A DNA stretch of 64,000 nucleotides from Lathyrus oleraceus. Lineage: Eukaryota; Streptophyta; Magnoliopsida; Fabales; Fabaceae. The stretch covers positions 238,371,494 to 238,435,493 of the forward strand of contig NC_066584.1 in the NCBI RefSeq assembly GCF_024323335.1. The letters run 5' to 3'. This document shows positions 10,813 to 22,400 of the stretch, piece by piece (within the stretch, counting starts at the first letter, position 1; every line of letters starts with the position of its first letter). Both the position numbers and the translations under genes were made by a program. The notes below the pieces were generated by a model. It saw only the letters and a program-made list of their open reading frames with translations, had not been told where the DNA came from and did no database searches.

Positions 10813-12881
10813 GTTGTTAGTATCTTATGGGGATTGGTGAAATCAGTTAGAGGAATGTAACTGTCATTGCTGAATTCAAGGGAGTTTGTTATGATTTTGT
10901 TAGGTAGTTATGGATCAGTTATTTTGTTTTTTGACTTGGTTTGGATCCCAATGCAAAGTCTAGTTGGAAATGTTAGTTTTGTTGAGATGAACTTTATGAA
11001 TGTTATGTTAATGAATGGTTAAAGTTAGGTCGTATGGTGTTCTTATGTCATTGATATTTTGTTGTTTTGTGATATAGGACTTAGGAACTGTGCATGAGTG
11101 GCTTGGTCGAATTGAATTTATGAAATTTCCTTGAGTGACTTGCTGCACTGGTGATGTTGCCCAACTGGTTTTCGTGTTGAATTGGGTATGCTGCCTGCAG
11201 TTTCCTAGTGCTTGGGATTTGGCCTGGTGCAAGGCTGCTTCAACTGTAGGTTTGCTACAAGCATGTATTTTTTTGGTTAGACTGATGCAAAGCTTATAAT
11301 TGTGCAGGATGTTTGGTTTGCATCAAGTCTTAATTAACTGTGATTTTATGCAAGTTCCATTTGGGTTACAAGGCTTGTGTTAGGCTGGTTCAAGGCTTGG
11401 CATGTTTGGACCGTTGCATTATTTTTATGATGACTGCAGGGTCACGATTTGGTTGATATATGTTGCAGAATTACATTACAGGGTCATGAGGTGCGGTTTA
11501 TGCTCTGCTGCAAGGTGTTTTCATTTGTTGGTTTTGCTACTGAAGTTCAGTTAGCCATTTTTCGGTTCTGCTACTGAATTGAGAGTGGTTATCAACTCTG
11601 TTATGCTGTTAGAAATAGTTAAGAGGTTTCAATTCAACTGGATTAATAGTTGAAGGAGGATGAACGATGATGATGGTATTTGAATGTGCGGAGGAGGGAG
11701 TGTGTTGGTGGTGGAGGAGGCTTGCAGGTTGTGGTTATAGTTTTGAAGAGAGGGTTAAATTTGGTGTAGTTCAAACAAGAAGAAGAAAAAGGTGAAAATA
11801 TGTTGTGTTATGGTGTCCACGTGGTTCCTCCTTCTCATTGATGAAAAAATATATTTAATATAACTATAGAAAGAGTGACATGTGGTCTTTTGTGATTGGA
11901 GGCAAGAGAGATATTTCTTTTAATTCTTCTTAATCAAACTTATTCTTAAAAGTTAAACTAAAAAAACTTTAAAACAAAAAATAAAATAAAATAAATAAAA
12001 TAAAAAGATCAAAATACAATTATATCTAAAAACATGATTAAATTAAATAATCCAACTAATTAAATTGGCTAAAAAATAAAAGTTATCGGATAAAAAAAGA
12101 ATAAAAATCAGGCAAAACAGTGCTCGAAAAATTAAACTGAATGTGTTTAAATGATCAGAAAGCAGAATAAACTTCTTGGAAATATACATGTTTTAATCAA
12201 ATTTTGAAATAGAAATCGACTGTTTAAAAGGCTTAGGCTGATTGAAATGCGACCGAAAAAATAGTCGAAAAAGTAACACTAGCACGCCAGGATAAACTAC
12301 GCGAACCGTAGATTAATAAAGCTGACTTCTGCAAGTTCAATTTTAAAAATTTTTGCCTTCTAATTCGATGTAAAGTTGAGAAACGATTCGACCGGTCTGT
12401 CTGTAGATCCGAAAAAATATTCTGAGCGATATTTTAAGTGTTATGCGAAACAAAATGCATATTGTGATGAGTACAAAATATAGACGTCTTGGGGATATGT
12501 TGAATTGTCGAATGAATATCTGTGAATAGACAATAAGATGCAAATGAATCACTATTGGACCATTTACCTCTGATTCTCAATCACACTTAAATTTTACAAA
12601 GATTCAGATGGTGATAATACTCTTGATTATCACCCTTTGAATCTCTGAAAATACAATGTAATGGAATGAATGATGCATTGAGATTGAGAAATCAAATCTT
12701 TTGGCTTTTTAGTCAATAAATGACTGAATGAATGTCATCAAGATCATATGAAATTCCATGACTCCTTACTTTTCATCTAAACCCTACTAAATGCTTTTAC
12801 CTGGTGAAATGCACGACAAAATGGACTGATTATGCTATGCTGATGTGGGTGAAAAACCTAAGTTAAATTTAGGGTATGACA

Positions 12882-13990
12882 AGTCCTACAGGGAATCCCG
12901 ATTTCAAATAAACTTGAACAAAGTGTCGTGTTTTTGAAAGCCACCCAATGTACATAATACGATCATTTGGATTTTGAGGCAGGGCAGTACACAATAGAAA
13001 AATGCTTATGAGAAACCGTATCTTGCCAGATTAATACACACTCTTTCATGCCCACTTGCTATAAGATGACCCATGTATGATTATTTATGGGCCTTCAACT
13101 CTTTTATAAGTTGAATGGGGACACACCTTGTCTCTTTTACCGAGCAAAGTAGAAACATGTCTAAAACCATAATTACTTCTACCTTCACCATTGACAGTCC
13201 GTTCAATGTATTAGTGCATAAGACCGACCTCTCATCGATGGATTAGATTTTTATTAGAGGCGACGAAGGAGGTGGTTTACTAATGTGAGCTCCTTTAAAA
13301 ACACTTTTTTTGAGACTTTGAAGTTGGAGAATCCAAATTGTTTTTGTCAACATGTTCAAAATAGGAAGGAGACGACGTCGTTTAGTTGTCATTCGATGTT
13401 GGTTTGACCTTCTTATGAGCATCTTTTGTCTTTGCCGGTTGAGACTGTGGTTTCAAATGAGTGGTTTCTGGATAAGAAATCTTCCTCATTTTCTCTTTGA
13501 TCTGGAGTTTCACATTGTCATCGGCTTTCAAAAATATCTCTTATATCACTTCCCATTTAGTTAAGATATAAATATTTGATTTACCGTCCTTCATCACATC
13601 ATCATCATCAAACCTGAGCCTTTTCCAGTGAGTGAAAACCTCACCCATTCATATCGGGCTATCATGTTTCACCATCTTTGAAATTAGACAAGCACATAGG
13701 AGACCATGTGTTTTCCTAAATGTGCAACCACACTTTGAGCTATTAGAACCTACATTCTCAACTTGTTTGGATTTTTGAAAAATAAAATTCAATCATGCTC
13801 GAGATATGTTGTCAAACAACTGTGAATAAAGATTATTATCGTTGAATATGTGTTCCAACACTGTGATGTTGCGGCCAAATGATGTATGTGTCTCATTATG
13901 GTGATTTTAGACCATTTGGTTCACAGATTCCGAATCTCTACACAAATCACCCTTACTATTTCCCAACCAAATCTCCAGTGTAACATGAAC
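12882..13990 (-). pseudogene. MULE/FAR1-type transposase relic (SWIM + OTU-like)
   Basis: Minus-strand translation from about 13990 gives a SAHW-like helix region (VHVTLEIWLGNSKGDLC), then LFDNISRA, then a SWIM zinc finger CGCTFRKTHGLLCACLISK (C-x-C...C-x-C/H) near 13755-13695. HWKRLRFDDDD and a basic nuclear-localisation-like linker follow. Near 13060-12900 comes an OTU-like block (MGHLIASGHERVC, VLCTLGGF..HDTLFKF) as found at the end of many legume Mutator-like transposase proteins. Several stops and frameshifts are present. The relic stops abruptly at 12881/12882, where Ogre A inserted. The catalytic DDE part is missing or unrecognisable. Confidence 0.72.
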
Positions 13991-14039
13991 TGACTTGACT
14001 TGTTAGTATGGTTAACGACTGATTTCGATGCAGAAAGAG

Positions 14040-15530
14040 GTTGAACAATTTGATATTTATGCATAGAATTTGGAATACTTTAAAGATCTCTTCTTTATGA
14101 TGAGTCCTCAAACTTCAAAGGCTCACTCTATCTTCTACAGGATTCCATGGGGAAAGTATTTGGTACATGATTATTCTAGAATGAGGTTGATTAGTATGGT
14201 GACAGGATTCAAAAATATTGGGGGTTTGGAATCACTTTAGTCGAGAACATCACATTTATACCGTCTCTCTGGATTCTCTAACCTCAGAGGAAATGTTAGT
14301 GAAGAAAAATATGTCATCCTTTTGGGAGAGCCAGGGTTATAAAGAAGTGGTTATCCCTTTAGGTGTAGGGCCTTCTATGCAGAAGATGTGGTTTATTTAC
14401 ATCCACTTGATAGTAGGCGCAACCAATGCTCACGAGAGGAGAGAACTCTTTGGTGAGGAGAGAAAATTAATCTTTATGTGTATTTTATTTTTATAATGGG
14501 GTTAGGTTACATGGTTGTAGTGAAGGGACTCTTCGAGAGGAATAAAGCTCATTTGAAAGCCAATGTGGCAGCTACTACTTCTTCCACTCCTACCTCTATT
14601 CCAACAGGGTTATTGCTATAAAGGCTTTTAGGGGACGTTGGGGTCCCACTCACAGATCAATCTTCACCGACCTCTCGGACCAAAACCGTACTTCTCCCAC
14701 CAAGCTAGATAAGGAATTCGATGACTCAAGTATGGTTTCTACAAATGACATCAAAAGAGGCTTGGACTCAAATTCCTTCCAAGAGGATAGATAGGACAAA
14801 AGACTTAAGTTATCAAATCCTTCCCATGTCGGACCTGCTTTACTCATCATTGAAGTTCCACCTTCCCCCTTAATTTCCCTATTGTTCTCGTGTCTGAGGT
14901 ACCCCGTACTTCGCACGAGGCACATGCATGTATACCTGAGCAGGATCTTGCTTACCTCTAGAATCTTCCTGATACAGAGAAAATGGAATGATCTTGAATT
15001 TTGCCTTCCACATGTTCCACAATGCCTCCCTAATGTCTACGAAGCTTGTAGGTTAGGGATAAGTTTTGGCCCTGAGCAATCCTTATAAGGAGAGATATAC
15101 CTATAAGGGTAAGTATGGTATTCTCATCCATGTTTGGTCCCAACTCCAATATAAGTCGTCTAACCTTTGGAAGGAGATGGCACGATTATTTGACCTTCAT
15201 AAGGAGGTGAATACTTACGACACTCTTTCTTATCTAGCCGCCTAGATCATAAAAAAAAGAAGGATTCTCTGGTTAAAGAGTGGGATACTCACAAGGAGAA
15301 ACTGACAATGGTGAAGAAGATACTTAATAATGTTGTTGATGAAGGTCTTAAGATTGTATTCAAAGCCTTTAAAGATGTGGTTGATCAAGTGGAGCCGATG
15401 TGCCAGGGTGTTCGGGTTCCCTGTTCATAGTTGGACCTAGAGAAAATGGTATGTATAGGTTTATAATTGGAGATGATGAGGTCCTAGAGGTGGTTGTGAA
15501 GAATAGTTTGTAATTTCTTGATTTGACTTG
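14040..15530 (+). pseudogene. Transposase_28-type retroelement ORF relic (copy 1)
   Basis: Plus-strand translation contains WKYFKDLFFMMSPQTSKAHS (14075 on), a break, then SLTSEEMLVKKNMSSFWESQ (14275 on) and GVGPSMQKMW. It ends with a charged coiled-coil stretch (KEWDTHKEKLTMVKKIL) and a FKAFKDVVDQVEPM block (15240-15410). The order and the terminal FxxFxxxxxQVxxLxP-type block match the putative gypsy-type transposon ORF (Pfam Transposase_28) seen in Tat elements. It is homologous to the relics at 26330-27580 (plus) and 38340-38640 (minus). Many stops. Function unknown even in intact family members. Confidence 0.6.
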
Positions 15531-17099
15531 TGTGCCTTTGTTGTCCCTTTAGGTGTTGTAATGACATTTTTATGTTAATTAAACTTGTTTTTTTGCTACC
15601 GATTTACTTATTGAATTTTTTATATATTCTTGAAGTGCTTTCTTTTCCCCATTGATCTAATTACCTTTGGCTTTCACATCTTCCATGTTAGCTTTGATTT
15701 TACACTTCCTTTCTGTTGGGAATTGGAGAAACTTGCTACATTTTGGCTCAATCATCCCATTTGTCAGAAAGTGGTGTAATCTTTTGTGTTTCGTCATTAC
15801 CCATCCCATTCACTGGGAGTTGGCATAATTCTTCACCGTCGTTGGGATCGTTCTTGGCTAAGAGTTGGTTCCCCTTCCCTTCCCTCAAGTTTGAGCCTAG
15901 TTTGAGGTTGACATCTCTAGGATCCAAGCCTACACTCTTGGAGTGGCTAGCTCCTAAGAGGGGGTGGATAAGCGACAACTTAATGTGCTTTATTTCTTTG
16001 ACCTACTTTATAAGGGGTATTTTTCACCATTTTAATATTAACATAATGTTATTTATATAAAAAATGTTATACCGAAAGATAATTAAATCATTCGATCTTT
16101 GAATGACTTTTAAAAACACTTAGCTTGATATTCAGACCCTACGGTTTAGGTTAGATTCTCAGTCCGGGTCATTTAATGATATGCCTTACTCCTACTATCA
16201 CTTTTGGCTAACTCTATGTAGATGGTTATTTTAGATTTCGTTCTTGAAATTGAGGTTGGCATCAAATGACTTTCAAATTAATTCTAAAGTTATTCTAATT
16301 CCCTCAAAAGTTGTCGCTTTCTTCGTTAAAATATGTATAATGAGTTAAGGCTAATATCAACAAATGACTAGGCATGATTGGACATGTGAAAAAGGTGTAC
16401 TTCTATATTAAACATTTTCTCCCATGATCATAATTAGGGGGTTAGTTTCCAACACATAAACTGTTGGGGTTGATGTCTAAGCCTGGTAGGAAACCTTGGT
16501 CATTTTCTTTGTATGCAAATTGGCCTTATCTTATCATCGAATTCAGTTTTTCTTTGTGTTAAAGTTGACTATGTTGACCTCTTCATGACCTTTCTCAGAA
16601 CATGCCTAGTCTTGAAGTCTATGCTACAACGGCTATAAGGTATTGTCCACCTTAGGTGTCATAATCTTCATGGCTTTTACCTTTAGAAAAGGTGCCTCAT
16701 TTTGTACTAGTCGTAGTGGCAGTGACTATTTATTTATACTCATTTTGAAGTTCTTTCTTCGTGAAGATTTGGGTTGACGTCTCGTGTAGCACTATCAGTC
16801 ATGACCCAACCTATAACATTGAGATGTCTTCATTGAGTGGATAATGGTGAAGCCCATACTTACGGTTATTCTATTTGTCGGTTCCCATACGAACCTCTAT
16901 AGATCTATAATTTCATGTAGATGGGTGGTGAGATTGATGGATGTCTGACGATTTTTGTCTTTCCCGTCATCGTAAACTGTGCATTCATAGTTCTATATTC
17001 CAGGATGTTCTGAAGCATATCAAACCACTAAAATTTTCGTTACTTCTTGAAGTTTTCATTACGACAGAGGTCATAAATTCCAAGAACGTTATGTTAGGG
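15531..17099. other. Unclassified decayed repeat DNA
   Basis: A 115-codon open stretch lies at 15716-16060 (plus), but its sequence resembles no family I recognise and the codon use looks non-coding. The rest has stops in all frames. It is probably the UTR/LTR of an old Tat-type element because it adjoins the Transposase_28-type relic. No further feature seen. Confidence 0.35.
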
Positions 17100-17324
17100 A
17101 TTTTGTCGATATTTTCATGATTTCAGAAAATTTGACCTTATTGTGTCATCTTCTTTCAGAAATGTTTCCCACCAACAACGTCACTGTTTCATATCAAAAT
17201 CTGAATTATGAGTAAATTAAGGTGGTGGACTCAGGAAGTGGAACTGCAAGGTTTGTACTTCAACATCCAAGTCAGTTATTGAATCCAAAAAAAGCGTATA
17301 TGTATATATGTGTGTGTGTGTGTG

Positions 17325-17416
<92 letters not shown>

Positions 17417-17562
17417 TGATTTCAGAATATTTGACCTTATTTTGTCAAACAATGTCACTGTTTCATATCGACATTAGAATTATGAGTAAATTAAGGTGGT
17501 GGACTCATGAAGTGGAACTGCAAGGTTAACACTTCAACGCTCAAGTCAGTTATTGAATCCAA
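17100..17562. repeat. Tandem duplication with (TG)n(TA)n between copies
   Basis: The segment 17112-17290 (TTCATGATTTCAGAA.ATTTGACCTTATT ... GTCAGTTATTGAATCCAAA) recurs at 17413-17562 with a roughly 25-bp internal deletion and about 8 substitutions. A (TG)n(TA)n tract separates the two copies, and a second (TA)n tract follows the second copy. Confidence 0.85.
17307..17413. repeat. (TG)n(TA)n microsatellite
   Basis: About 18 bp of TG repeats followed by about 80 bp of uninterrupted TA dinucleotides. Confidence 0.97.
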
Positions 17563-17595
<33 letters not shown>

Positions 17596-17614
17596 ATATT
17601 ATATATATATATAT

Positions 17615-17707
<93 letters not shown>
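17562..17707. repeat. (TA)n microsatellite with periodic breaks
   Basis: TA dinucleotides interrupted at regular intervals by TT or AA steps (attatatatat units). It lies at the same relative position as the tract at 17331-17413 in the duplicated segment. Confidence 0.97.
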
Positions 17708-17710
<3 letters not shown>

Positions 17711-17733
17711 CAAAGAATTGTGCGTGTGTGTGT

Positions 17734-18028
17734 GGTCCTTATAAATATCTCAAATTTCGTTTTTAGTCCCTCAAAATATTTAATTCAAAGAATGATCCTC
17801 CAAAAATTTTCCATCCACACTTTTGGTCTCTAATACTAAAATCGTCGCTAAAACTGTCGCTAATTTAGTCGCTTAGTAATAAACAGTCGTTAAAATCGTC
17901 GCTAAGTTGTAAAAAACGTCGCTAAATTGCAAAAGAGACTAAAAGCATGTATGAAATTTTTTAGAAGGATCATTCTTTGAAGAAATATTTTAAGAGAGTA
18001 AAGTTAAAATTTGAGATAATTAGGGGAC
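17734..18028. mobile_element. Foldback MITE, family 1
   Basis: Nearly the whole 295 bp folds on itself. The left arm has TCTCAAATTTCGTTTTTAGT, CAAAGAATGATCCTCC and ACACTTTTGGTCTCTAA. The right arm has their inverse complements GGATCATTCTTTGAAG, AAAATTTGAGATAAT and AGAGACTAAAAGCATG. The unpaired centre (17840-17933) holds about seven copies of GTCGCTAA or close variants. No coding capacity. Non-autonomous DNA transposon by structure; superfamily undetermined. Confidence 0.8.
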
Positions 18029-18144
18029 TAAAATAGTAGTGAAGCCTATTTTTTTAATTAAATTTGATATAGATTTAGCAATTTATATGGGTTTCATATA
18101 AATTTAGTGAGTCCCGTATGAATTTTGATCAATCAAATATAATC

Positions 18145-18742
18145 GGGTTTAATATACTTTCTCTCTGCAATGTGAGCAAATTTTAATATACTCCATTGTA
18201 ATTTTTTTATCACCCCCATGTAATATTTAGATTCTATTTCTTTGTCCCTTATGGTGACATGACAACTATGAAATTTTTATAGTTGTTGACTGGGCATGTC
18301 ACGTGGTTTTTTTTAAATCCACTTGGATTTTATAATTTTTATATATTTTTTGTTAAATTTAAAAAAAAATATAAAAAAATATTTATTTTATTTTTGAGTT
18401 AAATATATTTTACCCATGTAATGTGAGTGAATTTTGATTTATTCTCCGTGTAATTTTTTTTTACAGGGGTTAAATTGAAATTCGCTCACATTGCAATAGG
18501 GAAACTGTATTTAACCTATAAATATTAATAATTTTTTTTATAAAAAATCCACGTGGATTTTTCAATATTAAATAAAATGCCACGTGGCCTGCCCAATAAG
18601 CAAATATGAAGTTTCCATAGTTACCACGTCATCAAAAGGGCAAAGATACATAATCTAAACATTACAAGGGGGTGATCAATTTTTTTTACACGAGATAAAT
18701 CGAATTTCGCTTACGTTGCCGGGGATAACGTATATTTAACCC
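18145..18742. mobile_element. Foldback MITE, family 2, Mutator-like
   Basis: Long terminal inverted repeats start GGGTTTAATATAC at the left and end GTATATTTAACCC at the right. The similarity runs about 230 bp inward (ATCACCCCC.TGTAAT.TTTAGATT, TTTGTCCC/GGGCAAAG, CCACGTGG blocks). Flanks are AATATAATC (18136-18144) and AATATAATA (18743-18751), an 8/9 match that fits the 9-bp target duplication of Mutator-type elements. A smaller related foldback (18396-18516) sits in its centre. Confidence 0.82.
18396..18516. mobile_element. Small foldback MITE nested in family 2
   Basis: About 120 bp, with GAGTTAAATATATTTTACCC at the left and the inverse complement of AGGTTAAATACAGTTTCCCT at the right. Arms are about 50 bp and closely related to the ends of the surrounding element. 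It may be a nested insertion or an internal inverted duplication of the ends. Confidence 0.7.
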
Positions 18743-18768
18743 AATATAATATGATTAAGTATGTTCTT

Positions 18769-18850
18769 GGTCATCATAAATATTTCAAATTTCATTTTTA
18801 GTCTTCCAAAATATTTTCTTCAATCATTTGTCACACTTTTAGTTTCTCCA
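18769..18850 (+). mobile_element. MITE family 1 fragment
   Basis: GGTCATCATAAATATTTCAA and following bases match the left arm of the foldback at 17734, through ATTTTTAGTC..CCAAAATATTT and CACACTTTTAGT. No right arm is found. Confidence 0.65.
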
Positions 18851-19404
18851 GTTAATTTCCATTAACGAGAGCTAATGTGGAGAGACCACTGTCATTTTTT
18901 TTAAAGTTGGAGGTTGTCTAGGTATTTGAGCTTAGATGTTATTTTTTAACAATAAATTAAAATAGGGAAAGTTCCAAATCAAATGAGAAGATGAAATGGT
19001 ATTCTTTTTCACTCACAGTAGTTCCTAATTCAAAGTAACCTTCTTCATTTCATCTTCCTTTCTATCACACCACTACCTAGAAAATGAAACCTCGTATATT
19101 CCAATTTGTTTCATCTTACCCCATTGGCTACAAACAAAATCCCCACTTCACAAACTAATCTACTTCTTTGAGAGTTTACCACATATTCTTTTGTGTTTCT
19201 TCCACCCCATTTGTCACACCCATAATTTTAAGTCATATCAACTTCATTCATAACAAAACGAACAAAATCAACGATAATGAATATATTTTCTGTAAAGAAA
19301 ATTTTGACCTGGTAGATTGTGTGGTTGTTGTGATCGTATGGTGTCTTATCATTGCAAGAACCAACCTAACAAATATTTACATAAAATGATTTTACGATAG
19401 GATG
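18851..19404. other. AT-rich DNA without assignable feature
   Basis: No sustained frame or repeat structure beyond AT richness. This is the target of the solo LTR insertion, ending with the left target duplication ATGAC (19405-19409). Confidence 0.4.
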
Positions 19405-19409
19405 ATGAC

Positions 19410-22400
19410 TGTAAGACCCCAATTTTGACCCTAAGATCCCTCATGTAATTCCATCATAATCATTAGCATAGGGATCATACCTTGGCACCCTCCTTACCCC
19501 TCTTTCATTGGGTTTGTTTTGGGAGAGATCACCAAGCACTTTGTGATTATATCATACTTGTATTTTATCATTTCACTAACCAAAATATCAAAAATATGTC
19601 TTTGCATTTGCCTAACTCTTTTGTAGGAAGGGCATGGTCTCCATTAATCTATCAAGTTCACATCTAGGGTTTGAGACCCTCATGAACAAAGAGCACAACT
19701 AAGAATTGATCCAAGAATGGTTATGAGCATCATATATGAGTCCCAATGTTCTCTACATGATATATTGATCAAGTTTTCTTCAAGAGTTTCAGGGTGATTT
19801 GCCTTGGAAACCCTAGTTTGATTGGGTATCTTGAGTAACTTCTCCAACAAGCTATCTCACTAATTGATCAAATTTCTCAAGGGACACTTCAAAATTTATC
19901 ATCTTATGCATATATGATCTACCATGAGCCAAGAAAGTCAAGAGAATTGGAAGTTAGCAAGTTGGTCGATGGTGGTTGGCCAGATGGATTCATCTGATCA
20001 AAGCTGGGTCTCCCTAGAAAACTTACTCTTAATGACATTCCAAACAACTTTAATGTTGAGACATAGAGCTATTTTTGCTTGGAAAATCATTTTCTATGAT
20101 GAAACATTATAGGTTATTTTGTCTAAACCCTAATTTGAAAGTCAACTTCCCAAGACCATAACTTACTCAATTTTTATGAGATGAAATATTTCCAAGTTGC
20201 ACAATCAAATTCAATGTGTCTACTTCAACTTTTATGTTTGGAGTGGGAGCCAATTCAACTTTTTTGAGCATGTGATATGAGGTTATATTATAGGTCACTT
20301 TTGACCTATACCATTGATCAAGTGATTTTTCCAAACATAAAAAATGCATAACTCTATCATTTCAAATCCAAATTACATGAAATTGGTGACCATTTTTAAG
20401 GTCTTTGAGAGAGATACAACTTTTATGAAGACACGTTTCTCATTTGAAGCTCATATAAAAAGTTAAGCAAGGTGGAATATTGAGACATATTGCTTGACAC
20501 TTAGAAAAATTTTGATATGTCAAAAATTTCCAAACTTCCACCTCAAATTTCTTCAAGTTACAAACTCCAAATGGAAAAGTGTTGAACATGAAAGTTATTC
20601 CTCTTGATCTCACCTTTCTAAAGAGCTCAAATTCATTCATTTTGGACAAGGAATGCATAGGCTGCGCATGGCATGAACATGGTGTCATCACTTGGCAAGG
20701 ATCAAACTTCAAATCAAAATGTACACTTGCCTTGGAATCCAAGTTGAATTCAGACTATCTCACACTCATTTGTGGACCTATGGCAATGATTTTATGGGCC
20801 TATGCGCGCCCATGCACCCATGTGTCAAAAGCAATGGATTCAGCTATAAATAGAGCCTCATATGCTCAGCATTTCACACACATTCACGCCAGCTTTGATC
20901 CCCTAACTCTAACCCTCACATTGCAAAGGATAAACCTGATAAATTCACTTGAATTTGAGTTTGAATTTCCACTGTTTTGAAATTCAAATCTCCAGGAATC
21001 CACAACCTTTTGAACATTCAATCCTTCTTCTGCAAGCATTTGGAGTGAGATCAAGCACGAACAAGAGCAAGATCAGTTGAATCCAGACCTCCATTGAAGG
21101 TATTTTCCAGAAACTTTGATCTTTTCGATTCTCTCTAGTTCTTGCTCAATTATATTGATTCTTTGGTTGTATGAAGTCCTATAAATGTAGGCAAGAAGAT
21201 TGAGTTGCTTTGAGGCTAAATCGAAGCAACTCAGTTCATGTACCTCAAATTTCAACTCCATGTATCTCTCTATATACTTGGAGTTAGAGTGAATTGAGGC
21301 TAGATTTGAACTCAGTGCCATTTTTACTTTGAAATCATGTCCTTCTTTTTAATTTTGGTGATGGTTGAAGGTGGACCAGTCCGGTGAGGTCCACCGGAGA
21401 CGAAGACCAGAGCTACAGCTTCGGCCATGGGCTGGCATGTCTCACAGCCACATGATCTTGTTATTTTGTTCTAATCTCACGCGTCTATTTGAATTACCAA
21501 TGTTATGGCGCGCTGACTAATCTCCATCGTGGATAACGCGTTTTCCATCACTTGATCTGCCACCTCAATTAATGAGGGAGATCAAGTGGTCCACATTTTT
21601 TCTGATATTTTAATTTTCATTTTTATTGCATTATTTTCAATAATTCATATTAAATTCAATTTTGATCCAAAAAAGATGGGACTTTCACCAAATATTTTCA
21701 AATATTTTTCTCTTTCATATTCTGAATTAAAATTATTTTTTGGATCATTCTTAATATTTTTCATGAATTAATTGATTTTGCATTTGTTTTTAATTGTTTA
21801 AAAATATTTTTAAATGTCCAAAAATTATGAATTTTTTTCTCCAAGGTCCTTTGACCTTGTTTGACCTATGATAAATCTCATGGCCATTTCTTTGGTGTTT
21901 TGATGAGATTTTAGGAATTTGACAAACCATATTTAATTTAAATGCACTAGTTTAGTATTTTAATTTGAATAAATGCCAAATAAATTTGTTGACCAATTGT
22001 GATGACTTGTTTATGTTTGACTCTTGTTGTTGGGCCTTGGTCAAGGTTGATTTGACTTTGTCAAATTAATATAATTGGATTTAGGGGATTGATGGAATGT
22101 ATATTCCATCTCCCAAAATGAATGGATGATATTAATTTGGTAAAAGTCCTCCTTTGACCAATTTGTGTTTTGATCCATTCCCCTCCCAATTCATCTTATT
22201 CCCTCTCTTCATTCATTCATTCCATTTGGCCTATGATATCTCATAATCCTAAGGCTAGTTGATTGAAAAATTGACATGAGTATGGATGAGACTAGGTCAC
22301 ACCTTTTGCATATTCTTTTTGTGTGTGGTATGTTTCATGAGCATGGTCCATTATACTATGTCTCTAGCATGCATTAACACCAAAATTTTATTGCCCGACC

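Larger units (their letters stand above)
1..12881 (-). mobile_element. Ogre-like Ty3/gypsy (Tat) element A, partial
   Basis: Minus-strand element whose 5' LTR is at the right (7621-12881), followed leftward by a leader, an extra ORF1, gag, protease, an intron-like spacer and RT, which runs off the left edge. An ORF upstream of gag and an intron between protease and RT are hallmarks of legume Ogre elements. All coding parts carry stops and frameshifts. Its LTR begins TGTCATACCC and ends GCGACA. The right flank starts agtcc, the expected target duplication, whose partner lies outside the window. It is inserted into a MULE transposase relic. Confidence 0.9.
7621..12881 (-). repeat. Ogre A 5' LTR (5261 bp)
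   Basis: Begins (minus) at 12881 with TGTCATACCCTAAATTTAAC and ends at 7621 with GGCGCGACA, giving TG...CA termini. The 3' part (7750-7690) shares a long block with the LTR ending at 49859 (ATGGATGT..GGGGTG.TAATACCTT..CCTTGC.TAACCGACTTCC), which confirms family and orientation. A TATA-like box lies mid-LTR (10805-10812). It contains short direct repeats near 8280-8620 (AAGGGGGAGACAAG..TC.GACCCT type, with three copies at about 8275, 8425 and 8560). The right half is AT-rich, with nothing else recognised. Confidence 0.9.

Noticed and set aside
15716..16060. 115-codon plus-strand frame considered as a small gene
   Set aside because: No start context, homologue or conserved motif; surrounding DNA is decayed repeat.
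17217..17529. Three open frames rich in Tyr-Ile and Cys-Val
   Set aside because: Translations of (TG)n(TA)n repeats on both strands.
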